Source: an uncultured Methanomicrobiales archaeon (GTDB lineage: Archaea > Halobacteriota > Methanomicrobia > Methanomicrobiales > Methanospirillaceae). From it: 43,597 bases of DNA. Every line of letters starts with the position of its first letter. Position 1 is the stretch's first letter. The position numbers were made by a program, and so were the translations under genes. Shown here in pieces: positions 27,268 through 35,340 of the stretch. Location: the NCBI GenBank assembly GCA_903819595.1, contig CAIJED010000264.1, positions 1 through 43,597 of the forward strand. Direction: 5' to 3'. The notes beneath the pieces were generated by a model. That model was given only the letters and a program-made list of their open reading frames with translations. It was not told the DNA's origin and made no database searches.

Positions 27268-27822
27268 ATGAAACGGACATTCGTCGTTGGGGTGACAGGG
27301 GCCAGTGGCGTGATATACGCGAAACGGCTCCTTGATGTGCTCTGCAAAGAGGAGGACGTCCACCTGATAATAACAAGGATTGCACGGGATATAGCCCGGC
27401 ATGAAGGTGTCGCCCTTGACGGGTACAATGCAGTGTATCACGAGGAGGAAGGGATGGGCGCAGGAATCGCGAGCGGTTCATTCCGCCATGATGGCATGGT
27501 GATAGTTCCCTGCACGATGAAGACCCTTGCTGCCATCAGTAATGGTTTTGCGGATAACCTGATCTCGAGGGCCGCAGATGTCAGCCTCAAAGAAGGCAGG
27601 AAGTGTATCCTTGTACCCCGGGAGATGCCCCTTTCACGTGTCCACTTAAAAAACCTGCTCTCCGCAAGTGAAGCGGGAGCCACGATCATGGTCGCAAGTC
27701 CCGGGTTCTATCACCGCCCGAAGACCATCGATGACCTTGTTGATATGGTGGTCGCAAGAATTCTGGACCATTTGCTCGTTGAGCATTCTCTGTGTTCCCG
27801 TTGGAGTGGTTACGATGCGTGA
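27268..27822 (+). CDS. ubiX: UbiX-like flavin prenyltransferase
   Basis: 184 residues. Joins a dimethylallyl group to FMN to make prenylated FMN, the cofactor of UbiD decarboxylases. Marks: FVVGVTGASGVIYAKRLL (FMN binding), SGSFRHDGMVIVPCTMKTLAAISNG, DNLISRAADVSLKEGRKCILVPREMPLSRVHLKNL and ASPGFYHRPKTIDDLVD. ATG 27268 follows GGGAG by six bases and gives the family's usual N-terminus; the upstream in-frame ATG at 27142 adds a Pro/Gly-rich stretch without similarity. It overlaps the UbiD gene by eight bases. An archaeal methanogen lacks ubiquinone, so the role is supplying UbiD. Confidence 0.94.
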   Translation: MKRTFVVGVTGASGVIYAKRLLDVLCKEEDVHLIITRIARDIARHEGVALDGYNAVYHEEEGMGAGIASGSFRHDGMVIVPCTMKTLAAISNGFADNLISRAADVSLKEGRKCILVPREMPLSRVHLKNLLSASEAGATIMVASPGFYHRPKTIDDLVDMVVARILDHLLVEHSLCSRWSGYDA

Positions 27823-29050
27823 ATTTATTGAATTAATGCGTGAAGCGGGAGAAGTCACCGATATCGATCAACCGGTCGATATCCGGTTTGAAGCGCCAAA
27901 AATGGCGGCAAAAACCGACAAACTACTCTTCTTTCACAATGTGGCAGGCGACAATGCCGTGATGAATGTGACCGCCACCAGAACGGCACTATCCCTTGCA
28001 CTTGGGATAAAAGAGTCAGAAATCGTTCACTCTTTATCGATCATGGAATGTGGTGGCCGTGTTATCGAGGAAAAGGACCTGAAGATGAAGAAGGCAGACC
28101 TCTCTTCGATCCCTGTAATGACGCATTTTCCGAAGGATGCAGGCCCCTATATTACGTCAGGAATTGTGTTCTCCCGGTACGGGGATATTGAAAATGCGTC
28201 TATTCACCGGATGCTAGTACTTGACAATGACCATGTTGCGGCCCGTCTTGTTGAGGGGCGACATACCCATACGCTTCTAAAAAGAGCACTTGCTGAAGGA
28301 AAAGAGCTCCCTGTGGCCGTGGCGATTGGTGTCCACCCCGCTGTCACCTTTGCCAGCTGCTCCCGGGTCGCATGGGGTGATGAACTTGCATTTGCTGCGA
28401 CACTGCTCGGAGGCGAGATCGGGGTTCAACGGTGTTCGAACGGGGTGCTGGTACCGGATGCCGAGATCGTGCTGGAAGGTTATATCGGAAGTGCGCGGCA
28501 TGCGGAAGGGCCATTTGTTGATATTACCGGGACGTACGACATCGTCAGGAACGAGCCGGTAATCCGGTTTACCGGGATGAACATTGCGAAAGATCCAATT
28601 TACCACGGGATCCTCCCTGGCGGGAACGAGCATAAGCTCCTGATGGGGGCTCCGTACGAGCCAAAAATCTATCACGCCGTGGCAGGTGTAACAGAAGTAA
28701 AAAATGTCAGTCTGACCCGTGGCGGGTGTGGCTATCTCCATGCGGTGATCCAGATAAGGAAAAATACCGAAGGAGATGCGAAAAATGCGATAATGGCCGC
28801 GTTTGCCGCGCACACCTCGTTAAAACATGTAGTGGTGGTCGATGACGATATTGACATCTTCAATCCGGTGGATGTTGAGTTTGCGATTGCCACCAGGGTC
28901 CGCGGGGACAAGGACCTCATGGTGATTACCGGTGCCCGGGGTTCTTCACTTGACCCGTGCAGGCTTGAAAATGGGACGAATGTTAAGATTGGCCTTGATG
29001 CGACCATGGAAATGGGCAGGGAAACAAAATTCGTCAGGGCCGGGTGGTGA
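27815..29050 (+). CDS. UbiD-family decarboxylase, probable anhydromevalonate phosphate decarboxylase
   Basis: 411 residues, shorter than bacterial UbiD (about 490) and close to archaeal anhydromevalonate phosphate decarboxylase. UbiD marks: VTATRTALSLALGI, PVMTHFPKDAGPYITSGIVF, IHRMLVLDNDHVAARLVEGRH, HPAVTFASCSRVAWGDELAF and AEGPFVDITGTYD, and the acidic stretch VVVVDDDIDIFNPVDVEFA. In archaea the enzyme decarboxylates trans-anhydromevalonate 5-phosphate to isopentenyl phosphate with prenylated FMN. ATG 27815 follows GGAGTGG and overlaps ubiX; the next gene overlaps or abuts its stop. The AcnX neighbour makes the mevalonate role more likely than an aromatic acid decarboxylase; substrate remains inference. 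Confidence 0.9.
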   Translation: MREFIELMREAGEVTDIDQPVDIRFEAPKMAAKTDKLLFFHNVAGDNAVMNVTATRTALSLALGIKESEIVHSLSIMECGGRVIEEKDLKMKKADLSSIPVMTHFPKDAGPYITSGIVFSRYGDIENASIHRMLVLDNDHVAARLVEGRHTHTLLKRALAEGKELPVAVAIGVHPAVTFASCSRVAWGDELAFAATLLGGEIGVQRCSNGVLVPDAEIVLEGYIGSARHAEGPFVDITGTYDIVRNEPVIRFTGMNIAKDPIYHGILPGGNEHKLLMGAPYEPKIYHAVAGVTEVKNVSLTRGGCGYLHAVIQIRKNTEGDAKNAIMAAFAAHTSLKHVVVVDDDIDIFNPVDVEFAIATRVRGDKDLMVITGARGSSLDPCRLENGTNVKIGLDATMEMGRETKFVRAGW

Positions 29051-29055
29051 ATAGT

Positions 29056-30219
29056 ATGGAGCTTGACCGGGAAGATGAACTCGTCCTGAACGGAGAGTTC
29101 GGGGAGACAAGAAGAATGATGATGGAGATCCTGGTCACCCTTGGTAAAGTATTCGGGGCCGAACGACTGATCCCCATCAGGAGTGCCCAGGTGAGCGGTG
29201 CTTCCTATAAGACCATCGGGGAATACGGGCTCCAGTGGCTCGGGGGACTTCATGCCCGCGCGGCTGTCCCCGCTATTCTGAACCCGGTCGGAATGGACCG
29301 TGACCGGTGGCGGGAGATGGGGATCTCACCTGAATTTGCAAAAAAACAGACTGAAGTGGTATCGGCCTACGAACGCCTGGGTATCCGTCTTGACTGCACC
29401 TGTACCCCGTATTATCTCACAATTACGCAATATGGTGACCACATCGCGTGGTCGGAATCATCGGCGGTGGCGTACTCAAATTCAGTCATCGGGGCACGGA
29501 CCAACCGTGAAGGTGGCCCGAGTGCACTTGCCGCTGCGATAATCGGAAAGACCCCCTGTTACGGGTTACATATTGTTGCAAACAGGAGACCCGGGTTGGT
29601 TATAGATGTGGAGGGGGCAGGAACGTATGATGCTTCATGGTATGGTGCACTCGGGTACATCGTCGGGAAGGAAGCGGGGAACCGGATCCCTTATTTCAGG
29701 GGAATACGTCCTGAGCGTGACCAGCTAAAGGCACTTGGAGCAGCGATGGCCGCGAGCGGGGCCGTTGCCCTGTTCCACGTGGAAGGTATCACACCTGACT
29801 CGAGGGTGTTCTCCTATGACTTGCATGGCCTTGATATAATTCATGTGAAAGGGGAGGAAGTCCGCGACATCTACAAGGACATCCCGGTGGACGCGGTAGC
29901 AATCGGATGCCCCCATTGCTCACCGGAAGAACTCGGAGCGATCGCTCACCTGCTCGAGGGGAAACATGTGAAAAAACCCCTGTACGTGTTTACTTCGAAA
30001 GCCGTAGCTGGGGACTCACGCGGCTATATCGAGACTATTGAGCGGAGTGGTGCACGTGTATATGCCGATACATGTATGGTCGTCTCGCCCTGCATGGATC
30101 ACTACAAGGCAGTGATGGTCAACAGCGGGAAGGCCTTTACCTACGTTCCGAATATGTGTGGTGCAGCATCACGGATCGGTACGCTTGAAGAATGTATTTT
30201 CGTTGCATGTTCCTGGTGA
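29056..30219 (+). CDS. Aconitase-X catalytic subunit, probable phosphomevalonate dehydratase large subunit
   Basis: 387 residues, DUF521/AcnX catalytic domain. Family marks: ELDREDELVLNGEFGE, IPIRSAQVSGASYKTIGEYGL, DCTCTPYYL, ARTNREGGPSALAAAIIGKTP, VAIGCPHCSPEELGAI and NMCGAASRIGTLEEC. Cysteines in these segments are the likely iron-sulfur ligands. In archaea AcnX plus a small subunit dehydrates phosphomevalonate to trans-anhydromevalonate 5-phosphate. ATG 29056 is preceded by GGGTGGTGA; GTG codons at 29044 and 29047 are alternatives. The small (DUF126) subunit is not in the window and must lie elsewhere. Placement right after UbiX and UbiD supports the pathway assignment. Confidence 0.9.
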   Translation: MELDREDELVLNGEFGETRRMMMEILVTLGKVFGAERLIPIRSAQVSGASYKTIGEYGLQWLGGLHARAAVPAILNPVGMDRDRWREMGISPEFAKKQTEVVSAYERLGIRLDCTCTPYYLTITQYGDHIAWSESSAVAYSNSVIGARTNREGGPSALAAAIIGKTPCYGLHIVANRRPGLVIDVEGAGTYDASWYGALGYIVGKEAGNRIPYFRGIRPERDQLKALGAAMAASGAVALFHVEGITPDSRVFSYDLHGLDIIHVKGEEVRDIYKDIPVDAVAIGCPHCSPEELGAIAHLLEGKHVKKPLYVFTSKAVAGDSRGYIETIERSGARVYADTCMVVSPCMDHYKAVMVNSGKAFTYVPNMCGAASRIGTLEECIFVACSW

Positions 30220-30300
30220 GGGAGTCGTCGACAACCCTCCCGTCTTCATCCTGAATGGAAAATGTCGATAGTATACCCGATAGTCATCAAATGTGAGTAT

Positions 30301-31425
30301 CTACAAGCCGATAAGGAATGAGGGGATGAAGATGATCACAAAATAGATCATCATCGTAACAATCCCTACCGGAATGCCAATCCTTGCCCACTCCTTACTA
30401 CTAATTCCAATTTTTCCCGCGGAAATGATATTCGGGATGTTCCCAGGGACCAGCATGCCCCCGGCGATGACCAGTCCCATGAGGGCACTTTTTATCTGGA
30501 GCTCCGAAAGGACGGGATTAATCTCGGCAGCTGTAAGAGTCGCGTTGTCGAGCACTGCAGATATCATGTTCACCCAGTATAACCCCGCAGGGGGAATAAA
30601 TACAACATACTGCACGATAATGGGCTTGAACCCCTCGCCGAGGATGATCAGGGCCATAATGAAAATATAGACTTTTATTGCCCGGATTGCCACTTCCACG
30701 AGTGTGTCCCGCCGGAGCTCACAGGTCAGTGCCTCCTCCGGTAATCCGCTGCGGTGAAAGAGGATCATCCCGAAAATACCGAGGACAATGACACCCGGGA
30801 TGATGTAGACTCCGAGAAGTGTTAACAGGAAATCAAAACCGGCGTAATAGGGCGGCCCGGAAAGTTTTGATATGGCAATGGTAGAGAGTGGTTCTCCGAA
30901 CGGTGTGAGTGAAGCCCCGAGTCCGATTGAAAAACAGGCAACCACGGTGAGACTGATCTTATCCCCACGGTTGATCGGAAGTGCACAGACCATTTCAACA
31001 AGGATCAATGCAGCGAGGATGGCGGAGATCAGGCTGGAGACCAGCCCGAGAATGACGATGATCGAAAATATGAATACCGGGACAGAGGTGTGGGCGACAA
31101 TCCTGGCAATTGCCTTGTGCACTGTGTTGAAAAAGAGATATAAAAACAGTCCGAAAATAAAAACGATCTGGACAATTCCCACGGGGACACCAGCAATCGT
31201 TGTGACCAGAAGTGGTGCTGTCAGCGCCTGTGTCACCACACTGGCGGTCCAGCCAAACGTATAGCCTTCCAGGGTAACAAAACCGGAGATAGTCAGGGCG
31301 ATTACCCCGCAGCCCAGGAGGAAGAGTTCAAGGTTCTGTTCAACCAGCCTGAAACGGAACGGGCAGATTAATACAACCAATAGTACTCCCAACAGCCCGA
31401 TACCGGCGAGTAACGTCCCATTCAT
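30301..31425 (-). CDS. DUF1646-type predicted cation transporter
   Basis: 374 residues, with about ten hydrophobic helices across the protein. Residues 1-20 form the first (LLAGIGLLGVLLVVLICPF). Pore-like segments are ACFSIGLGASLTPFGEPLSTIAIS and ALMGLVIAGGMLVPGNIPNII, reminiscent of the paired helix hairpins of the ion transporter superfamily (NhaD/ArsB-like); AVLDNATLTAAEINP also fits that group. Probably a Na+/H+ or other cation antiporter in the cytoplasmic membrane; ion not known. It is convergent with the AcnX gene. The family name DUF1646 is from memory of the motif pattern. Confidence 0.75.
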   Translation of the reverse strand: MNGTLLAGIGLLGVLLVVLICPFRFRLVEQNLELFLLGCGVIALTISGFVTLEGYTFGWTASVVTQALTAPLLVTTIAGVPVGIVQIVFIFGLFLYLFFNTVHKAIARIVAHTSVPVFIFSIIVILGLVSSLISAILAALILVEMVCALPINRGDKISLTVVACFSIGLGASLTPFGEPLSTIAISKLSGPPYYAGFDFLLTLLGVYIIPGVIVLGIFGMILFHRSGLPEEALTCELRRDTLVEVAIRAIKVYIFIMALIILGEGFKPIIVQYVVFIPPAGLYWVNMISAVLDNATLTAAEINPVLSELQIKSALMGLVIAGGMLVPGNIPNIISAGKIGISSKEWARIGIPVGIVTMMIYFVIIFIPSFLIGL

Positions 31426-31781
31426 GTATTAATAACCCCCCCACAACATGATGGCCTGTCCCGTACATTTGTCTTATGACAAATTATGGTCTCCTATACG
31501 CCGCTCCGCCATGTTACCGGGGTATTTCCTGTATCATCTAAATAGCCGGGTCTTTTTGCCTCGCTCCTTTTATCACGTCGAATTCCCTGCAAATGTTTCA
31601 GATGCCAGGGAAAATCCCGATATCGTAATGGGATGCAAACTTGTCTTTGTTTTGGGAGAGATATTTTAAACCATGGGACTCCTGATTTTATTAGTGTCTC
31701 CGCTTGTCATTCAGCTGGCACAGAGCGGGTCACCGGTTTCGTGAAAGACGTTTCATATATCCGGTGTCAGGGACAAGGGAA
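31426..31781. other. Promoter region between the transporter and the first HEAT protein
   Basis: No convincing gene. A 73-residue plus-strand frame (31448-31669) lacks a ribosome binding site. Near its end CATATATCC (31754-31762) lies about 25 bases before the HEAT gene GTG and may be its TATA box. Confidence 0.4.
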
Positions 31782-32639
31782 GTGAATAGTATAAACTTCG
31801 GGGTTTGGAGGAATATCCGGAATAGAATACTTTCGTATTCGAATGTGGAAGACCTCCGGAAGGAGAAGGATCTTTCCGGGCTCATCATGGCTCTGGAGCA
31901 TTCGGAGCTGGATGTCCGATACAAGGCGGTTGAGGCGATAGGGGACCTGCAGGACTCCGCCGCAGTTCCACCCCTTGTAACCCTGTTATCAGGAGACCAG
32001 TACAGTGCAATCCGGTGGAAATCTGCGGAAGCCCTTGCAAAAATTGGGAAAGATTCGGTTGAGCCGCTGATCGTCCTCCTGGGTCACCCGAATGAGGACG
32101 TCCGGTGGAAGGCTGCCATTGCACTCGGGGAGATTGGGGATGTCCGCGCCATTGACCCGCTAATTGGTCTCCTGAGTGACCCGGACCGTTATGTCAAGGG
32201 GAGAGTGGCGGTTGCACTCGGGATGATTGGGCAGCTGGCCGTTGTACCTCTGATCAAGGCGCTTAGCGAGGGTGACGGGAGTCTCCGGTGGGGTGCGGCG
32301 ATTGCCCTCGGGCGGATCCGTGACCCACGTGCCATTATACCCCTTGTCCGGGTGCTTGGTGACAAGTATGAAAATGTCCGTTCAGAGGCGTTGGTATCGC
32401 TGAAAGCAATGAAAAGCAGGGATATCAACATCCTTATCCACCTGTTGAATGAAGTTGGCCATCAGGAAACCGGGGATGATGTGGGTCCTCTCTCACCGGA
32501 TGATTGGCCTGACCAAACCCGTGATAGAGACTTCTCTGAGTCTATTGATAAGGATATGCGGGAGAGGCTGCTCTCAGCCCTCCTGGACCTTGGTGACCCG
32601 GACTCCGGGCCATTGACCAATGACGATTCCGGCGAGTGA
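31782..32639 (+). CDS. HEAT-repeat (PBS lyase type) protein
   Basis: 285 residues. From about residue 30 on there are five or six repeats of about 31 residues with the pattern VRWKAAIALGEIGDVRAIDPLIGLL; each is a helix pair, giving a curved protein-binding solenoid. The last 75 residues are acidic and probably disordered (DDVGPLSPDDWPDQTRDRD). HEAT proteins of this kind are scaffolds; the partner is unknown, and phycobilin lyase activity is not expected. GTG 31782 (VNSINFGVW) has a TATA-like element 25 bases upstream, suggesting a leaderless start. It is followed by T8 and then the DUF432-MscS pair. Confidence 0.88.
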   Translation: MNSINFGVWRNIRNRILSYSNVEDLRKEKDLSGLIMALEHSELDVRYKAVEAIGDLQDSAAVPPLVTLLSGDQYSAIRWKSAEALAKIGKDSVEPLIVLLGHPNEDVRWKAAIALGEIGDVRAIDPLIGLLSDPDRYVKGRVAVALGMIGQLAVVPLIKALSEGDGSLRWGAAIALGRIRDPRAIIPLVRVLGDKYENVRSEALVSLKAMKSRDINILIHLLNEVGHQETGDDVGPLSPDDWPDQTRDRDFSESIDKDMRERLLSALLDLGDPDSGPLTNDDSGE

Positions 32640-32659
32640 AAAAAATAATGTGACCGCTG

Positions 32660-32667
32660 TTTTTTTT
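32660..32667 (+). terminator. T8 run after the first HEAT gene
   Basis: Eight T residues about 20 bases past the stop codon, a strong archaeal oligo-T terminator candidate that would separate this gene from the DUF432-mscS unit. Confidence 0.5.
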
Positions 32668-32867
32668 GTCAGGACCCGAAGGCGGAAAATAGAAAGGCCG
32701 TCCCTGCCATAAAAATGAGTTATTGCAGACATTTCAGGGTTTCACGGTCGTGCTCTGTCGCCCGTTGGGTACATGCCGGTTTTATTATGGTTGTGAAGTC
32801 CGGCTCTTCCGGTGATGAATGGGCAGAAGAATTAATTATATGTCCTGCGACAGTGATTCAATTCATC

Positions 32868-33644
32868 GTGTACGGGACGTATGATTACTCATGCCACATC
32901 AGGGAGGACGAGATCTCGGTAGATGTCGAACGCTCCGCCAGCTATCTCACCTATAAAAGAGTGTGCAGGGGTGAATCAGCAGAACGGACAATTGCCTCTG
33001 AAAACGGGGCAATCACCATTAACCCCGTGGAACCACTGAACCTGCCAAAGGAAGTGACCCGGAACCTTGAGGTCCATTTCAAACCTATATTCATTGAACC
33101 GGAGGTAACGCGACAGTTCTTCCTGACATTTCCGGTAGAGATTGGTGTGTTTATCAGGGCGAAGGGAGATTATGACCTCCTCGACGTGTTCTCCCCGGCA
33201 AAGCCGAAGTATTCTCTGTACGGGCCTCCTGATTACGGCTGCGTGACCCGTTGGCACGAGAGTGCAATCCACTCTGGCATCCCTGATACCAATCCTCTCC
33301 GGGAAGGGGTGCTCGATCTGACCATCGTAAACGAGGGAAGGACCTGGATTGAGGTATCGAGGGCGGTTTTTGTGAATGCGGGTATGACCATCTGGTATGG
33401 GGACTATGTCTGGATGTCAGCAAGGATGGAATTGTTTTCAAATATCGTCGCTGAAACTAAGATCCTCCAGGCACCTGAAAAACCTGGCATGACCCGATCG
33501 CTGCCTGCTTATTCTGCCAAGAAAGTATCGGTCGTCGAGATGGTGAACCAGATCCCATTTTATTCTACAAGAAAGGCATTTTTACCTGAAAAAACAGGGT
33601 TCCTGATGGAATTCGGGTTGGGTGACAAGGATGACGGCCTCTAA
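32868..33644 (+). CDS. DUF432 family protein, partner of MscS
   Basis: 258 residues from the preferred start. Beta-rich, soluble, no catalytic motif. The family, DUF432, is typically archaeal and often next to MscS channels; the N-terminal YGTYDYSCHIREDEISVDVER, central LTFPVEIGVFIRAKGDYDLLD, FSPAKPKYSLYGPPDYG and GVLDLTIVNEGRTWIEVSRAVF fit it. The frame is open upstream, with ATG at 32715 or 32787 and GTG at 32853 possible. I prefer GTG 32868 because the family similarity begins there and AATTATAT lies about 30 bases upstream. Its 3' end overlaps mscS, which implies coupled expression and a joint role in osmotic response. Confidence 0.78.
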   Translation: MYGTYDYSCHIREDEISVDVERSASYLTYKRVCRGESAERTIASENGAITINPVEPLNLPKEVTRNLEVHFKPIFIEPEVTRQFFLTFPVEIGVFIRAKGDYDLLDVFSPAKPKYSLYGPPDYGCVTRWHESAIHSGIPDTNPLREGVLDLTIVNEGRTWIEVSRAVFVNAGMTIWYGDYVWMSARMELFSNIVAETKILQAPEKPGMTRSLPAYSAKKVSVVEMVNQIPFYSTRKAFLPEKTGFLMEFGLGDKDDGL

Positions 33645-34497
33645 CGGCACGGCTGATATAGCGTCGGTATTCGCCGATATCAATCTGTACGATATCCTTG
33701 CAATTGCGGTTATCCTGCTGATAGCGGTCATCATTGCAAAAATTGTCACCACCTTCATGAAGCGTAAGTTCTCTGACCGGATGGAAAAATACGAGCTCAA
33801 CATGATTATTGGGGTAATCTGGTGGGTGATTATCCTGATCGGGATTTTTGTTGCGTCACCCCATTTCAAGGTCGACCTGTCAGGGCTCCTTGTTGCCGGT
33901 GGCATTATTGCAGTCATTATCGGGTTTGCCAGCCAGAGTGTTGTGTCCAATCTTGTATCAGGGATATTTCTAATTCTTGAACGGCCTGTTAAAATCGGTG
34001 ATAATATCAGTATCGGGGATGTGAATGGGAATGTGGAGCATATTCAAATCCTCTCAACAATTGTGAGGACATTCGAAGGGATTTATGTGCGGATTCCGAA
34101 TGAAAAGGTCTTCACCTCAAATATTACGAATTTTGTCTCGAATGTCGCCCGGAGATTTGAATACAAGATTGGGATCGGATACCATGAGGATGCCGGTGTA
34201 GCGATCAGGATCATCAGTGAGGTGATCCTGGAGGAGCCGTTTGCCCTGAAAAACCCCGAGCCACAAGTTTTCGTAGACCGGCTTGGAGACAGTACTGTTG
34301 ACCTTACCATCCGAATATGGGCCCCATCAAAGGAATGGTATGATGTCCGGATGTCCCTGCTGTTGAAGATTAAAACAGCGCTTGAAGCCAACGGTATTGA
34401 GATTCCTTACCCGCAACGGGTGGTCACAGTGCAACGGGCACCATCTGGCGAAAGGAGATATGGGAATTCCGGGAGTTGGAAGGATAATGATAGTTAG
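33622..34497 (+). CDS. Small-conductance mechanosensitive channel (MscS family)
   Basis: 291 residues. Helices at about 23-43, 60-78 and 85-115; the last is the pore helix (LLVAGGIIAVIIGFASQSVVSNLVSGIFLI, shown here in part: GFASQSVVSNLVSG), with the Gly/Ala packing of MscS. The beta domain follows with ERPVKIGDNISIGDVNG, IRTFEGIYVRIPNE-type residues and VFTSNITN, then the alpha/beta domain and a polar tail. Opens under membrane tension to release solutes. The start is GTG 33622 or ATG 33631; both overlap the end of the DUF432 gene. Confidence 0.93.
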   Translation: MTRMTASNGTADIASVFADINLYDILAIAVILLIAVIIAKIVTTFMKRKFSDRMEKYELNMIIGVIWWVIILIGIFVASPHFKVDLSGLLVAGGIIAVIIGFASQSVVSNLVSGIFLILERPVKIGDNISIGDVNGNVEHIQILSTIVRTFEGIYVRIPNEKVFTSNITNFVSNVARRFEYKIGIGYHEDAGVAIRIISEVILEEPFALKNPEPQVFVDRLGDSTVDLTIRIWAPSKEWYDVRMSLLLKIKTALEANGIEIPYPQRVVTVQRAPSGERRYGNSGSWKDNDS

Positions 34498-34559
34498 GAC
34501 AATAGCGCCCGGAAGGGTCAATGTTGTTGATAATACAGGTCTGGAAGGAGGAAAAATCC

Positions 34560-35108
34560 GTGGATGATGAAGAAACCGGGACTGGTGAGACCCGCAGGTT
34601 GCTCGATGATCTTAGCAGCCCTGATATCACTGTCCGGCGCGTAGCTGCCCGGCGGCTCGGGGGGATTGGTGAACAATCAGTACACCCGCTTATCCGTTCG
34701 ATGCATGAGAATAATGACCCTGATTTCCGTTGGTATGCTGCGAGTGCTCTCGCCCTCGCCGGCGAACCTGCGGTGGTCCCCCTGGTCCATGCGATGGAGG
34801 ATGACCCTGCCCCGGGGTTCCGGAAGTATGCCGCTGCAGCACTCGGGCAGATCGGGGAACCTGCGGTTGAACCGTTGATAGAAGCGATCTCCCGTGGGGA
34901 TAAGGAGCTCCGGGAATTTATTGCACTTGCGTTATGCAGGATTGGAAAACCGGCTATCCTGCCCCTTTCGCAGCTGTTGCAGCATACAGATCCTGAAATG
35001 CGATCCTGTGCCGAACTGGTTCTCTGGAAGATGGGGGAGCCGGGTGTTCATGCCCTGGTCGATGAGTATCATCCCGGGGTTTCTGAAAATAACGATCCCT
35101 GTCCCTGA
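34560..35108 (+). CDS. HEAT-repeat protein (second)
   Basis: 182 residues. Short acidic start, then five HEAT/PBS-type repeats of about 31 residues (VRRVAARRLGGIGEQSVHPLI, FRWYAASALALAGEPAVVPLV, FRKYAAAALGQIGEPAVEPLI, REFIALALCRIGKPAILPL, and a last partial one). Binding partner unknown. GTG 34560 follows AAGGAGG by eight bases, a strong start; the frame extends upstream without support. It lies 62 bases after mscS, so it is probably cotranscribed with the DUF432-mscS pair. A 7-bp inverted repeat (35120-35148) follows the stop. Confidence 0.88.
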   Translation: MDDEETGTGETRRLLDDLSSPDITVRRVAARRLGGIGEQSVHPLIRSMHENNDPDFRWYAASALALAGEPAVVPLVHAMEDDPAPGFRKYAAAALGQIGEPAVEPLIEAISRGDKELREFIALALCRIGKPAILPLSQLLQHTDPEMRSCAELVLWKMGEPGVHALVDEYHPGVSENNDPCP

Positions 35109-35119
35109 TTAGGTTACTT

Positions 35120-35148
35120 TCACCCGTTCCTGATCTGGTGCCGGGTGA
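35120..35148 (+). repeat. Inverted repeat downstream of the second HEAT gene
   Basis: TCACCCG (35120-35126) pairs with CGGGTGA (35142-35148), loop of 15 bases. It may form a hairpin at the end of the MscS-HEAT transcript; there is no T-run after it. Confidence 0.35.
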
Positions 35149-35340
35149 ATCCCCGCACAGAACCCTTTGTTTCCAATCAGTTTCCCGATATTCCAATTAT
35201 ACCAGCGAATCCCGCCGATGGTCCTGCCAGTGGATCGGTGGTCCGGAACTTTTCCGGGCACCAGTTTTCGTGAGGAGGATATCCCGGCCCCTTCAGGTGA
35301 TTACCGAAGAGATAAATCCAACCCTGCACATGAGATTGGT

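Noticed and set aside
27268-29050. UbiX/UbiD as ubiquinone synthesis genes
   Set aside because: Methanogens of this type do not make ubiquinone; short UbiD and the AcnX neighbour fit the mevalonate variant better.
35167-35340. 58-codon N-terminal extension of DP2
   Set aside because: Low-complexity, unlike the DP2 family; the standard N-terminus starts at ATG 35341.
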